Source of the DNA: Mycobacterium sp. 236(2023)
Lineage (GTDB): Bacteria; Actinomycetota; Actinomycetes; Mycobacteriales; Mycobacteriaceae
NCBI RefSeq assembly: GCF_029623955.1
Contig: NZ_JARSBP010000009.1
Location: 124,001-188,000 of the forward strand
Direction: 5' to 3'
DNA length: 64,000 nt
A model generated the notes under the pieces. It saw only the letters and a list, made by a program, of their open reading frames with translations, made no database searches and was not told the DNA's origin. The first letter of the stretch is position 1; each line of letters opens with the position of its first letter. Shown here piece after piece: positions 33,212 through 42,566 of the stretch. The position numbers and the translations under genes are program-made.

Positions 33212-34453
33212 TCACTCTTTCGGATCAGACGCCTCGACGACAGGCGCTGCTGCCGCTTCCGAATTCATTCGCTTGCGCTTCGAACGCTCGACGGCCCACG
33301 CCTCCGCCCGCCGCCGTATGGGCCGCAGCGAGTACACCACGGCGCTTCCCGCAACAGCCGCGACTGCCAGCGGAAGCACAACTCCGCTACCGGCGGCAGT
33401 AGCCGCAGTTCCGGCCAGAACCCCACCCCCGGCAGCGACCGACTTCAACCCAGTGACAACGCCCGCCGTCGCGGCGATCCCCGCTGCATAACTTGCACTC
33501 TGCTCAACCGCATCGAGTCCCCGACGCGAAGCGAACTCGTGGCTCCCCATCTCTTTCCGGTACAACCGAGACGCATCGGAAGCGGCCCCCATCGCCATAC
33601 CCGTGAGGGCCGAGACACCGGCTTTCTGCGTGAACTGGCGCGTGGGACTGACTGCCCACTTTCCACTGCGCGACAGTTGTCGCAGGCCGGCATTACCGCG
33701 GCGCTTGATCGCCGCAGTGGAAATCTCCGACGCCTCCACCCGCATGCGGCCTGCGACGCGCGTCGTCGCTCGTCTCGCTTGATCCTTTGGCAGCCGCAAG
33801 GTGGCGCGAGTCGCTGACCCCGCCTTGCGGGCGTTCAACTTGTCCGCTGCCTTCACGACGCCGGAGGCGCTCAGCTTGTGCTGGATGCCTCCGGCAAAGC
33901 GCCGATTGATAAAACGACTGGCATCGTATCCAGGGGCATGTGCCTTGCCCCGCAGTTGAAGGACACGGCGCATAGGAAGGTTCTTCAGGTTGTACGCCCG
34001 GACATCAATCTGCTCGAAGAAGTGCCCGCGAAACTGCCCGAGCGCGCCAGACTTTCCGTCTGGCCCCGCCTGGTCAAGCGTCTGTCGAGCAATTCGTTTG
34101 AGCCACTGACTATCTGCGCCCGCGACCGGGATTCTCCGGATTCGCTCCAGAACGACACGAGCATCTCGTGCCTGGCTAAGCAACCATCGCGCTCTCGTGC
34201 CGGCCACGGCAGAAGCAACCGCGCCCGCGTTACCGGCGACCGCGGGCGGGGGGATGTCATCATCCGCATCGGCGAGCCGCGTCAGCAATACATCGAGGGG
34301 TTGCAAACCATCCGCCACTTCACGCAGGACCGCGATGTCCTCTGGCGTGGGCAGCCAGCCAGCGGCTAACGGAGCCGCGGTGAGCTGCACGATGGCCGAC
34401 TGCCCATGCGGCGGAAGTAACTCGACAACCGCCTGCCATTCGGTTGGTCCCAT
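33212..34453 (-). CDS. Unknown protein with possible PD-(D/E)xK-like motif and hydrophobic C-terminus
   Basis: 413 residues. In the middle, GHFFEQIDVRAYN (E147), HAPGYDASRF (D177) and GGIQHKLS (Q191-x-K193) have the order and spacing of a restriction-endonuclease-like active site. Residues about 200-300 are basic (RKAGSATRATLRLPKDQARR). Residues about 320-385 are Ala/Gly-rich and hydrophobic (GIAATAGVVTGLKSVAAGGG, then VLPLAVAAVAGSAVVYSL), enough for two or three membrane helices, then a basic tail. A nuclease joined to a membrane-inserting end would suit a toxin or abortive-infection effector; this is inference. It is monocistronic and convergent with the previous gene. Confidence 0.65.
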   Translation of the reverse strand: MGPTEWQAVVELLPPHGQSAIVQLTAAPLAAGWLPTPEDIAVLREVADGLQPLDVLLTRLADADDDIPPPAVAGNAGAVASAVAGTRARWLLSQARDARVVLERIRRIPVAGADSQWLKRIARQTLDQAGPDGKSGALGQFRGHFFEQIDVRAYNLKNLPMRRVLQLRGKAHAPGYDASRFINRRFAGGIQHKLSASGVVKAADKLNARKAGSATRATLRLPKDQARRATTRVAGRMRVEASEISTAAIKRRGNAGLRQLSRSGKWAVSPTRQFTQKAGVSALTGMAMGAASDASRLYRKEMGSHEFASRRGLDAVEQSASYAAGIAATAGVVTGLKSVAAGGGVLAGTAATAAGSGVVLPLAVAAVAGSAVVYSLRPIRRRAEAWAVERSKRKRMNSEAAAAPVVEASDPKE

Positions 34454-34974
34454 AAACCTCTCCCCAGATCATGATCCCCATGTCGAGCGAAGTCTCTCAC
34501 CCGGTCAGACCGCCATGACGCGAACGTCCCGAAGCTGTCGTCGAGGTGCGCGGATGACCGGCAGCTTCGTGGCCAATTGACCACGACAAGGCCCACTGGC
34601 ACAGGGAAACCCGCCCCCTCGGCGATACGGGGCTACCTCAGCACGCCCAGCAAATGCAAGATTCAACTCGCGCACCCAGCACGAACCTCCACCGACATCA
34701 TTCATGAACAGTCGTAGCCAGGCGTGTAGTGCCACTAGATAACTAGAACTGCGAACATGCTGTGAGTGAGCTGCGAGCCCATTGATCTTGTATGTGCCAC
34801 CAAACAACCTCGTTGACAGCGCAAAATGTTCCTGTACTGCAAGTACGGTTCTCGTCCACTGCGCTATGCCGTTTGAGCTGACACACCCTTGCGCATCTGC
34901 TATAACCTACTTTTGACAGTGTCGATAGTTTGCTAAAAACGCATCGACAGGTATTGCTGTACGGGGGGATCGTA
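34454..34974. other. Intergenic region upstream of the FN3 gene (521 bp)
   Basis: Separates two divergent genes. No open frame is convincing; a 100-codon frame on the minus strand lacks a ribosome site and reads as low-complexity chance. A TTGACA hexamer at 34913-34918 with an AT-rich stretch about 15 bases later (TAAAAA) is a weak promoter candidate for the FN3 gene. Confidence 0.5.
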
Positions 34975-37290
34975 ATGGCAGGGAAGCATTCTGCACGTCG
35001 TTCACGCCAGAAGAAATCACGCCGCACGGTGCCGTACAGCTGGCTAGGTGCTGGCGTCATCGGGCTCGGGGTGGGAGCAGCACTTGCGTCTGGAGCGGGT
35101 ATTGCCTACGCCGACGACGCTAGCGATTCGCCTGGGCCGACGACTTCATCCGCTAGTAGCCCCGGCGAACGAGCGACTTCCGCCACTGGCTCGACTTCCG
35201 AATCAGCACAACATCCGTCGCGAGGGCACAAGCGGTCGAAATCACGAGACAACGACGATCCAACCGACGCGTCTGACTCGCCTAGTTCGTCGCCGATCGC
35301 CGATGATTCCTCTGACACCGAAGATGTCGCACCGCAGGATGCCGACAAAACGGCGGAACCTAAGGGTTCATCGCCGGCACCTGGCGACACGACCGACAGT
35401 GAAGATGCCCTCCTGGAAGTAGGCGACGGCGATTACAGATTGGAAGCTGACCAGAGTGCGTACCACCTTGTGTCCGAAAGCGTCTCGTCCAACAAGAAGT
35501 CCGACGACACTACCGCCGACACGCCAACCCAGGTACTAGTTGCCACCGCCTTATCCCCGGGCGGATCCGTATCGTTGGCCGCGGCGCCGCCAGAAAGCAT
35601 TCCGACGACGGTTCAACCGATAGTCCCTCCGGGATCGTTGGGCTCGTATGCCGATCTCCCCTACCCATCGTGGGTACACGGTTCTAGTTGGTACACCGGC
35701 TCTCCAAACGGCTTCGAGCAAGTTGCACGCGTAAGTACCTTTAACGACGAGCAGTACCTCGGCGTGTACAAGGGTGAGGTCACCCGCCCGATCGATGACC
35801 CTGACCCGCGCGCCGTTTACGTCGTGGAAGTTCTGGACGACTATCTCCGATATTGGGACCCCGTGGCGCTCAGAATACCGCCGGAAAAAAGAGACATATT
35901 GTCTATGACACGATTAAACCCCGGCGAAACAATCTCCGTCCAGGAACGCCGAGTAACCATCTATCATTACCCGGAAGGGTGGGGTAATACTGATCCGAGT
36001 ACTTACAACTCAACAATTGCAGATCAAATTACAAATTTGTTTATAGTATGGATGGACGAGGACACAACAGCTCCGACAGCGCCCAACATCACCACTACGC
36101 ACAGAACAACGACCACAGTTGATCTGAAGATTTCAGGCGGAACAGACGATGTCGGAATCGTCGCCTATGAAATTTTCCGAAACGGCGGTTTGATTCGCAT
36201 TGTCGGTGTCGAAGATCCCGACCTCGGTGCGACCTACACTGATACGTTACTTGACCCGGCCACAACATATCTCTACACGGCGCGAGCCAGGGACCTGGCC
36301 GGAAATGAAAGCCCTGACAGCGAACCTCCGCTGTCTGTCACTACGAATGTTGATCCCGACGCCCCGCCCGACGTAACTCCGCCGACAGCGCCTGACATCG
36401 CCTCGACGGATCGGACCGTTGAAACGGTCGAACTCGTTGTTTCCGGCGCCACCGACGACGTTGGAGTCGTCGCCTATAAGATTTTCCGAGACGGGTCATT
36501 TCTCACCATCGTGAGTCCCGGCGAAAAATTCACTGACACTTTGCTGAGCGCGGCCACCAGCTACACCTACACTGCGCGTGCCCGCGATCTCGCGGGCAAC
36601 GAAAGCCCTGACAGCGCTTCGCTCGTCGTCACGACGCTGGGCGCCCCAATACTGGATGTCTCGGCCCCTAGTGCGCCCAACATCACCACTACCGACCGGA
36701 CCACCACAACAGTCGATCTGCTGGTCTCGGGCGGCGAAGATAATATTGGAATCGTCGCTTATAAGATTTTCCGCGATGGAGCGTTAATTACAATTGTGAA
36801 CGTTGGCCAGGCGTATACCGACACGGGCCTCGTCTCTGAAGCGACCTATCGCTACACGGCACGCGCCGTGGACGCAGCCGGAAATGAGAGCCTCGACAGC
36901 ACCCCTCCGCTGATCGTCACAACAAACACCGACCCCAGCCCGGGCCTCAATTATGGTTGTGATTCCACCCACTCGTGTCCGCCGCCGAATGGAAAAACTG
37001 AGACCTTCCTGGAAGATCTCAGCGACTTCGTCGACAGATTCACCTTCTCGCTAACTGCCACCAATCCAGTCCTTGGCTATCTGTTTGACATCACGGTGGG
37101 AACGTACGTCGGCATCCTCAACACCGCGTTCGATATCCTGCAGAACCTAGCGGCGATCGCGCGTGGTGATTCAACCGACATTCACGACGAGGTCGATGAT
37201 CTGATAAGCGACCTTGTCGGGACGATACCGGGCTCAAGTATCGTTCATGGAGGCCTCTTACTCGACGGGCACGAATGGCCATGGCTGTAG
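34975..37290 (+). CDS. Exported protein with three fibronectin type III domains
   Basis: 771 residues. The N-terminus is basic (KHSARRSRQKKSRR) followed by a hydrophobic span (SWLGAGVIGLGVGAALASGA) and AYADDAS, a long signal sequence. Residues about 45-180 are a Ser/Asp/Thr-rich, disordered linker. Residues 195-355 form an unfamiliar domain. Three fibronectin type III repeats follow at about 363-458, 465-555 and 560-652, each opening with TAPNI or TAPDI and containing YTARARDLAGNESPDS or a close variant. The last 115 residues have a Cys pair (CDSTHSC) and an amphipathic end. It is probably a surface or secreted adhesion-type protein. GGGGGGAT precedes the ATG. Confidence 0.8.
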   Translation: MAGKHSARRSRQKKSRRTVPYSWLGAGVIGLGVGAALASGAGIAYADDASDSPGPTTSSASSPGERATSATGSTSESAQHPSRGHKRSKSRDNDDPTDASDSPSSSPIADDSSDTEDVAPQDADKTAEPKGSSPAPGDTTDSEDALLEVGDGDYRLEADQSAYHLVSESVSSNKKSDDTTADTPTQVLVATALSPGGSVSLAAAPPESIPTTVQPIVPPGSLGSYADLPYPSWVHGSSWYTGSPNGFEQVARVSTFNDEQYLGVYKGEVTRPIDDPDPRAVYVVEVLDDYLRYWDPVALRIPPEKRDILSMTRLNPGETISVQERRVTIYHYPEGWGNTDPSTYNSTIADQITNLFIVWMDEDTTAPTAPNITTTHRTTTTVDLKISGGTDDVGIVAYEIFRNGGLIRIVGVEDPDLGATYTDTLLDPATTYLYTARARDLAGNESPDSEPPLSVTTNVDPDAPPDVTPPTAPDIASTDRTVETVELVVSGATDDVGVVAYKIFRDGSFLTIVSPGEKFTDTLLSAATSYTYTARARDLAGNESPDSASLVVTTLGAPILDVSAPSAPNITTTDRTTTTVDLLVSGGEDNIGIVAYKIFRDGALITIVNVGQAYTDTGLVSEATYRYTARAVDAAGNESLDSTPPLIVTTNTDPSPGLNYGCDSTHSCPPPNGKTETFLEDLSDFVDRFTFSLTATNPVLGYLFDITVGTYVGILNTAFDILQNLAAIARGDSTDIHDEVDDLISDLVGTIPGSSIVHGGLLLDGHEWPWL

Positions 37291-37312
37291 TGCCTTGTGA
37301 TGGCTCCCGGGA

Positions 37313-37759
37313 TCAACTCCATTCTGTCGTTGATAGCTTCCCAGGCTCGATCAAGTCATGCTCGCATAGCAGATCCCGACCGTTTTCATGAGTTGATAGC
37401 GTCTTCGAGCCGATAGATATCCTCGTCGAGAGCTGAGCAACGACATTAGGCGAAGGAGTACGCAGATAACCCGTGAGAATCCCACCCCAAAGCGTCGCGG
37501 ATGATCTTCGACTTGAACTATTTGGGTCGCGATCGCCGGCGTCAGCGGGCAACACTAGGACTCGTGACTGAGCGTCAGCCCGCATGATTGGAACCTCGTG
37601 ATGCCAAGCCTCATGAAGGTCCAACTGCACCCGGCGCGCTGCCTGCTCAGTCTTAAGGTCATCGAGTTCCGCCATGACGTCGTCGAAGCGACGATACGTC
37701 TCGTCCGCATCAGCCTTCTTGACTAATTCCGCGTCAACCTTGTCGAGGTGGTCAGTCAT
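37313..37759 (-). CDS. Hypothetical protein, possibly decayed
   Basis: 148 residues. The first 50 look coding and coiled-coil (KVDAELVKKADADETYRRFD, then VMAELDDLKTEQAARRVQLD); after that the sequence becomes Ser/Arg-rich and less regular, as if the reading frame had drifted. No family recognised. ATG 37759 was preferred to the longer frame. It may be a fragment. Confidence 0.35.
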   Translation of the reverse strand: MTDHLDKVDAELVKKADADETYRRFDDVMAELDDLKTEQAARRVQLDLHEAWHHEVPIMRADAQSRVLVLPADAGDRDPNSSSRRSSATLWGGILTGYLRTPSPNVVAQLSTRISIGSKTLSTHENGRDLLCEHDLIEPGKLSTTEWS

Positions 37760-37994
37760 ACAGGCATACAGTTTTTGCAAATTCGTCTAGGCTCATATCT
37801 ACGTCCAATTATCCTGCAAGGCAGGGTATTAGAGCAGTAGCGCAGTCGCACCCGCCCGGCCACCGCTGCCGACGACATGGTCGCACAGCTCGTCGGCCTG
37901 GCCACTGTTCGTACGAAACCTGCTAACGAGACACCGTTCGCCTTAAGGCATCCCCGAGAATCGTTGAAGCGCTTCTCGTATGACCGCATTGACC

Positions 37995-38327
37995 TCATCG
38001 AAACCGCGCCTCGTCACGCTGGACGTAGGTGACGCATCCACCCTCGGCATAGCTCGCGGGTCGATCGAACCCATCGCTACCGTCGTTCTCATAAACCCCG
38101 ACGAACCAACCCAGCGGATACCCTTCAGCGTCGCTGCTCAGCTGGTCGTCGATATCCGCAAGAAAGTCTTCGGCGTCAGTGACCACGAGCCAATGTCCAG
38201 ACTCCAAGCGGCCATGCATCACCTCGGAACCGCCACCTGTATTGACAATCTCGAGGAAGATTCCGAATTCGTCGCTCACCGCAGCGATCAGCTCGGAGAA
38301 GGTTTGTGGGCGGGGAGGGCGTTCCAT
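37995..38327 (-). CDS. Small immunity-like protein, 110 aa
   Basis: An acidic protein starting MERPPRPQTFSELIAAVSDE, then LESGHWLVVTDAEDFLADID and YPLGWFVGVYEND. Its size, acidity and location in a run of toxin-partner genes suggest an immunity protein, but no named Imm family was matched. A TTG start eleven codons upstream is possible. Confidence 0.5.
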   Translation of the reverse strand: MERPPRPQTFSELIAAVSDEFGIFLEIVNTGGGSEVMHGRLESGHWLVVTDAEDFLADIDDQLSSDAEGYPLGWFVGVYENDGSDGFDRPASYAEGGCVTYVQRDEARFR

Positions 38328-38484
38328 CAATCTCAAGTATAGGTCATTGCGCGCAATCAAGAAGTGCCGAGGATCGGCCGCTTAGCGCCGATCACGTTGC
38401 TGTGCAGTGGTATTCAGAATTCTCTGCGTCTGCGACAAACATGAGATCGTGGTCGCTCGACAGCAATTCGCCAGGCGAAATGGC

Positions 38485-39267
38485 TTAGTTGCCGCGTCGA
38501 CGCGGGCGATCGAGCGACTGTGTACGAGACAGGTGATCACGCTGTCTGGCCGATGACAGGACTCTTGCGGACGTCACTTTCGCGCCCGCTCTCCGGAAAC
38601 ACGGCGACGAAGCGATCAGCGATGGTGGCTGTGCCGGATCGGGACGCGCACTGATCTGCAGCACGTATCCATCTAGCGCATAACCGAATCGGTTCGGCTT
38701 ATCGAAGCCGTCGCGCTTGAGCACCTGCCAACCCCAACTTGTCCAAAGCGCCCCAGTCTGATCGATGAGTGCAGGGATGTCTGTTCCCGCCGGCGGGTCG
38801 ACATCGCGCCAGTCGGTCACCCTGACCGGCGGATCATCCCCGCTGGGATTGTCTTCGCAGAACGAGGTCCCGTCTCCCACGATGTAGCGGGTTCCGTCCA
38901 ACGTGGTTCCCTGGGGCATGGCGTTGACGGTGTCAAGGAGATAGCGGTTCACCGTGTCCTGGGCTTGTCGTTGAGTTTCCGGGATGACGGGCGACGGCAC
39001 GATAGGAGTTGGTTCCATTGGTCCTCCGGGTATTTCGGTAGCACCTGTCGGTACGGGCGGACCGAGTGATTCAGGTTCAGACGGCGAGCATGCGGCAAGC
39101 AGGAGCGTTGCCGCGGCGGCGATCGTGATGACGCGAATCAAGGCAGGAAGCTCGGCGATGCCGTTGGAGGCCTCGAACGCCGCTTCGGCCCGGCTGCGAG
39201 TGGCATTAAAGACCTCGCGGACGTCGCCGGCATCCCAGCGGTCAACGTCCTCAATGGGGACGGTCAC
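38485..39267 (-). CDS. Chimeric ORF: ESX toxin N-terminus joined to an immunity-type lipoprotein
   Basis: 260 residues that do not fit one protein. Residues 1-41 (VEDVDRWD-like start, VREVFNATRSRAEAAFEASN) match the head of mycobacterial ESX-exported polymorphic toxins. At residue 42 the sequence becomes a lipoprotein signal, LIRVITIAAAATLLLAACSPS, with a lipobox (LAAC), a Pro-rich linker and a folded domain (RYLLDTVNAMPQGTTLDGTR, WGWQVLKRDGFDKPNRFGYA). A TTG codon at the junction could be the lipoprotein's own start. The simplest account is a deletion that removed the toxin body and fused its head to the downstream immunity gene. The last 30 residues are Arg-rich and unlike a folded end. Confidence 0.6.
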   Translation of the reverse strand: MTVPIEDVDRWDAGDVREVFNATRSRAEAAFEASNGIAELPALIRVITIAAAATLLLAACSPSEPESLGPPVPTGATEIPGGPMEPTPIVPSPVIPETQRQAQDTVNRYLLDTVNAMPQGTTLDGTRYIVGDGTSFCEDNPSGDDPPVRVTDWRDVDPPAGTDIPALIDQTGALWTSWGWQVLKRDGFDKPNRFGYALDGYVLQISARPDPAQPPSLIASSPCFRRAGAKVTSARVLSSARQRDHLSRTQSLDRPRRRGN

Positions 39268-39281
39268 GCGCCACTCGCTCG

Positions 39282-39608
39282 TTAACGATTGACGTCGGGC
39301 CGGATCTTGTTGCCCGCCGCGTCGACCGCGGCCCCGTTGACGTTATCGGTCGATACGTACGCTGCGGCACTCGTCCGCAGCCCTGTGCTGTGGTCGACCA
39401 ATCTTCCGAACAACGTCGTGCTGTCGGCCTGCCACTTGGCGACGGTACTGGTCAACATCGCTGCTGAGCCCGCAGGAAGGCCCCGCTGCGCCCCCTCGAT
39501 CTGGCCATCGGCGCTTGCATGCTTCACGCGGACGGTGTCGGCATGCATATCGACGGTCGCAGCAGATAGGTGTAAGTCCTCTGAAACCACACGAACGACG
39601 TTCGGCAC
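39282..39608 (-). CDS. WXG100-like ESX secretion target
   Basis: A 108-residue helical protein of the ESX-associated type: VPNVVRVVSEDLHLSAATVDM, then LTSTVAKWQADSTTLFGRLVDHS with the W-x-A turn between two helices, ending STDNVNGAAVDAAGNKI. Such proteins are encoded just ahead of ESX polymorphic toxins and travel with them. GTG 39608 follows GAAGGAGGGG, a strong site. Here the partner toxin is reduced to its head in the next gene. Confidence 0.75.
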   Translation of the reverse strand: MPNVVRVVSEDLHLSAATVDMHADTVRVKHASADGQIEGAQRGLPAGSAAMLTSTVAKWQADSTTLFGRLVDHSTGLRTSAAAYVSTDNVNGAAVDAAGNKIRPDVNR

Positions 39609-39719
39609 AGCCCCTCCTTCTGTGCGGCAACAACGGCTCATCCGACGTTACCGCTCCCGGACAGACCCTCGTCGCGGCAATTCGCGCAACCGAAGTCACC
39701 ACTTTGGCGAGGGCCCCGA

Positions 39720-40310
39720 CTAGCCCAGATAGAACTGAATGCCGCGCGCGATTTCCGCCGCAGTCAGAGGTCCAAGTCGGCCGTTATAGGCCGGATAGTT
39801 GAACTCCGTCGGCGGCTTGAAGATCTTTAAGAAATGCTTCCACGGACCGATCTGAATAGGCTCTATGTCGAATCGATGAACGTTGTGTTTGGTCGAGTAG
39901 TATCTAGGGTTCGGCGCAGGCGTACTGTCGGCAACGTATTCCCATTTAGCGTCGCACGCTATGCCCTGGGTGGTGATAACCGGGCCGTCGATAAAGCCAT
40001 CGGGAGCTTCTATTTCGCCAAACTCATGGCCGATCGGCCAGCCATCGGCAACGTGAGTGTAGTCGGTCCAGTACGTCGTAAGGGTGTGCTTGGTACTCAC
40101 CTTCAAAAACCCACGCTTGACGGTCTCGTCCGTGGATATACCGCTCGTAAACGTATAAATCGGGAGCGGTGCAATTCTGTATTCGCGCATCGTTGCCACG
40201 AAGTCGGCAGCAAGCCGCTTCGCCTCAGCTACCGCTCGGTCGCGATCAGACTGGTAGGCAGCCTTGTCGCTCCGTAACCGAGCCAGCTCCTGCGCCACTG
40301 AATCGTCCAT
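39720..40310 (-). CDS. Hypothetical protein, 196 aa
   Basis: A coiled N-terminal part (ELARLRSDKAAYQSDRDRAVAEAKRLAADF) leads into a globular domain with many aromatic residues (YTFTSGISTDETVKRGFL, TYWTDYTHVADGWPIGHEFG, FDIEPIQIGPWKHFLKIF). No family recognised. It lies upstream of the WXG100-like gene on the same strand. A role in the toxin/immunity locus is suggested only by position. Confidence 0.6.
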   Translation of the reverse strand: MDDSVAQELARLRSDKAAYQSDRDRAVAEAKRLAADFVATMREYRIAPLPIYTFTSGISTDETVKRGFLKVSTKHTLTTYWTDYTHVADGWPIGHEFGEIEAPDGFIDGPVITTQGIACDAKWEYVADSTPAPNPRYYSTKHNVHRFDIEPIQIGPWKHFLKIFKPPTEFNYPAYNGRLGPLTAAEIARGIQFYLG

Positions 40311-40418
40311 GGTTATACCCCCACCTGGTCATAGTGTCACGACAATATTTCGTATTATTCTGGCACGCAGTGGCAGTATCGCCCGGAGTCACTGTGCCTG
40401 CGTGGCTACAATCCGCGC

Positions 40419-40784
40419 ATGCGCGTTCTCCTGCTTGCAGTCGTCCTATCGGTAACCGCAGGCGCCGGCTGTTCATCCGCCACCACTCCGGCATCGGACG
40501 ACGAACAAGTGCGAGAGCTGTACGCCGAGTACCGGGATGCGGCGGTGAGCCAGGACGCCGACAAACTTCGCGAACTGCAATGCCCGGACGTAGATCTCGT
40601 GTCCATCGCACTAGAGAACGCAGAAAATTTCGGCCCTGTAACCTCGACCGAGGAGACTGATCAACAGGCCGACATGGCCCCTAAAGCAACGGCATGGCGA
40701 TGGATCCACGCCACCAAGGCAACGGGCTCTCCTTCGACGTGGCTGGCCGTCAGGATCGACGACAAATGGATGATGTGCGGGTGA
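40419..40784 (+). CDS. Small lipoprotein
   Basis: 121 residues with a lipoprotein signal: VLLLAVVLSVTAGAGCSS, cysteine at about residue 18. The mature part is short and acidic (DEQVRELYAEYRDAAVSQDA) with a WMMCG end. The fold suggests a small NTF2-like or immunity lipoprotein. It is the only plus-strand gene in this stretch. Confidence 0.65.
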   Translation: MRVLLLAVVLSVTAGAGCSSATTPASDDEQVRELYAEYRDAAVSQDADKLRELQCPDVDLVSIALENAENFGPVTSTEETDQQADMAPKATAWRWIHATKATGSPSTWLAVRIDDKWMMCG

Positions 40785-40925
40785 TGTGCTGACCGGCTCG
40801 CCGTCGTTCCGGCCGGGAAATCGGTCAGCGCCTTCGTGTTCCACTCCGCACCGCCCATCCGTGCTGCCCTCGGCGAGGCGGTGCGAGTAGGCCGCCCTTA
40901 CGTGTGCGACATCTTAAGTGCCGCG

Positions 40926-41714
40926 TTATCCGTACTGCGGGCACAAGTAGATGTTGGCTGCTTTGAGGAACTTCACGTAGGCCTCGTGCGCGTCCACGAG
41001 GTCACTAGCGTCGCGCTGCCTTACTTTTTCAAGGCGCGCGGCCTGGTATTCGTCAAACTTCTTTTTATCCTCCGCATCAGGTATGTCGAGTTCTCCGAAC
41101 ATTCCTGACTCGTATTGATTGATGAGCTTTAGTTTCCATGCTTCTGGATCCCGCCGCATTTCCGAGAGGTTCTCACGCATCTCATCGAAGTCGAGTGGCG
41201 CAGAGGACAGACGAGATGTAGAACCTTTCATTTCTTTGCACCACATCCTGCCAACTCCCCGTAGATAGTGGGGTGTGCCTGCGACGGCCGCTGCGGCATC
41301 TGCGTCAGTCACGTCCACACTGCTAAGCCGTGGGATCGCAGATGCCCAACCGATCTTCAACTTGCATACCTCGGCGGCAAAAGCCGCGTCGCCACTTGAC
41401 GGGACATCATCGAAGATAGTAGTGATCTCAAAGTCCCGATCTTCTGACGGCGGACTTGACGTTGGAAGCAAAAGCTTGTATTCCTCGTCCTGCGTGAGCA
41501 TCTCCCCCGTGTATGCACTGGGCAAACGGATGCTGATCTGGGAATCAACGATCTCTTCCGGCCTTGAATTGGCGCCAGTGGCGTCGACGCAGTCGTCGGA
41601 GGACAGAGCAGGGACGTCTTCAACACTTTCACCAGGCGATGGCTGTCCGTCAGAGCAAGCAGAAAGTACAGCCGCGGCGACAAAAATCATCGCAATGACT
41701 CGAGCCTTGATCAT
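40926..41714 (-). CDS. Lipoprotein, 262 aa
   Basis: Signal with lipobox VAAAVLSACSDG (Cys at about 20), a Ser/Pro-rich linker, then a globular domain (IVDSQISIRLPSAY, FDDVPSSGDAAFAAEVCKLK, GTPHYLRGVGRMWCKEMKGS) and a helical C-terminus (KKKFDEYQAARLEKVRQRDA). No named family. It belongs to the lipoprotein run of the toxin/immunity region. Confidence 0.65.
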   Translation of the reverse strand: MIKARVIAMIFVAAAVLSACSDGQPSPGESVEDVPALSSDDCVDATGANSRPEEIVDSQISIRLPSAYTGEMLTQDEEYKLLLPTSSPPSEDRDFEITTIFDDVPSSGDAAFAAEVCKLKIGWASAIPRLSSVDVTDADAAAAVAGTPHYLRGVGRMWCKEMKGSTSRLSSAPLDFDEMRENLSEMRRDPEAWKLKLINQYESGMFGELDIPDAEDKKKFDEYQAARLEKVRQRDASDLVDAHEAYVKFLKAANIYLCPQYG

Positions 41715-41900
41715 CTACGTTCCCCTGGGTCGATGTGCGGATATCTGAGTGCAGTTCACCGCTGATGCGGCATAGAAGTTGATGACAGTTGCTCTCTAGC
41801 AGTGCATTTCGGCGCTGATGAGCGATTCAGCAAATTTCTCGACAGTTTAGGCTCGCGGCCATTTAGACACTTCTGTCTGCCGTCGCGGAGGGCGACACAT

Positions 41901-42566
41901 TCAGGCAGGAGGAAATTGTGTTGCGACCGCCACGAGCAGGTCTTCGGAGGATTGGTTTTCCATTCGTCCCTTGCGCAGGTCGAACTGAACCCAGTAGGCA
42001 CCGGCGATCGCTAGTACGCCGGTAGATCCTTTATCGACGACGAACCCTTCACCGATGTCGGGATAGGTGCTCACTCCAGCACCGCCTCCAGCCGCGGCAT
42101 TGACGTCTGTATATGCCTTTACCGTGGTGGCATAGACCTCCTGGGCTGAAGTACCACCGTAGTTTCGGTCCACGTCGTAGACCCCTACATTGCTGTAGGC
42201 ATTGTCGGAATAGAGGTATCGAAGAACCGTGAGACTGTTGTCAGGTCCAAAGTCGTAGACGCAGACAGTCTTTGCGTAGCCACCGCTCGACGGGACAATA
42301 TCCTCTGATTCCACTGATGCACCTGGGAACATTGGCGCGATCAAACGACCGAACTCTGCATCGCTCCAGGGGCAGGCGGGGGGCACGGCTGCCGGAATTG
42401 CCGACGCTGGTGTATCAAACTGCCCTTCCATGGGAGCGCCATCATGATCCATGGGCGCACCAGCGTCGCTGCTCGCGACTTCCGACGGAGCGGATTGTTC
42501 GCTACTACAGGCAGAAATAGTGACGAGCGCCAGCGCCGCACCGAGGCCGACGACCACGTTTTTCAC
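41901..42566 (-). CDS. Lipoprotein, 221 aa
   Basis: GTG 42566 gives a clean lipoprotein signal, VGLGAALALVTISACSS, after AGAAGGG. A low-complexity Asp/Met/Gly linker follows, then a domain with ACPWSDAEFGRLIAPMFPGA, GYAKTVCVYDFGPDNSLTVL and an end VAIAGAYWVQFDLRKGR. Short mycobacterial lipoproteins with two cysteines in this arrangement are common; function unknown. Confidence 0.7.
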   Translation of the reverse strand: MKNVVVGLGAALALVTISACSSEQSAPSEVASSDAGAPMDHDGAPMEGQFDTPASAIPAAVPPACPWSDAEFGRLIAPMFPGASVESEDIVPSSGGYAKTVCVYDFGPDNSLTVLRYLYSDNAYSNVGVYDVDRNYGGTSAQEVYATTVKAYTDVNAAAGGGAGVSTYPDIGEGFVVDKGSTGVLAIAGAYWVQFDLRKGRMENQSSEDLLVAVATQFPPA

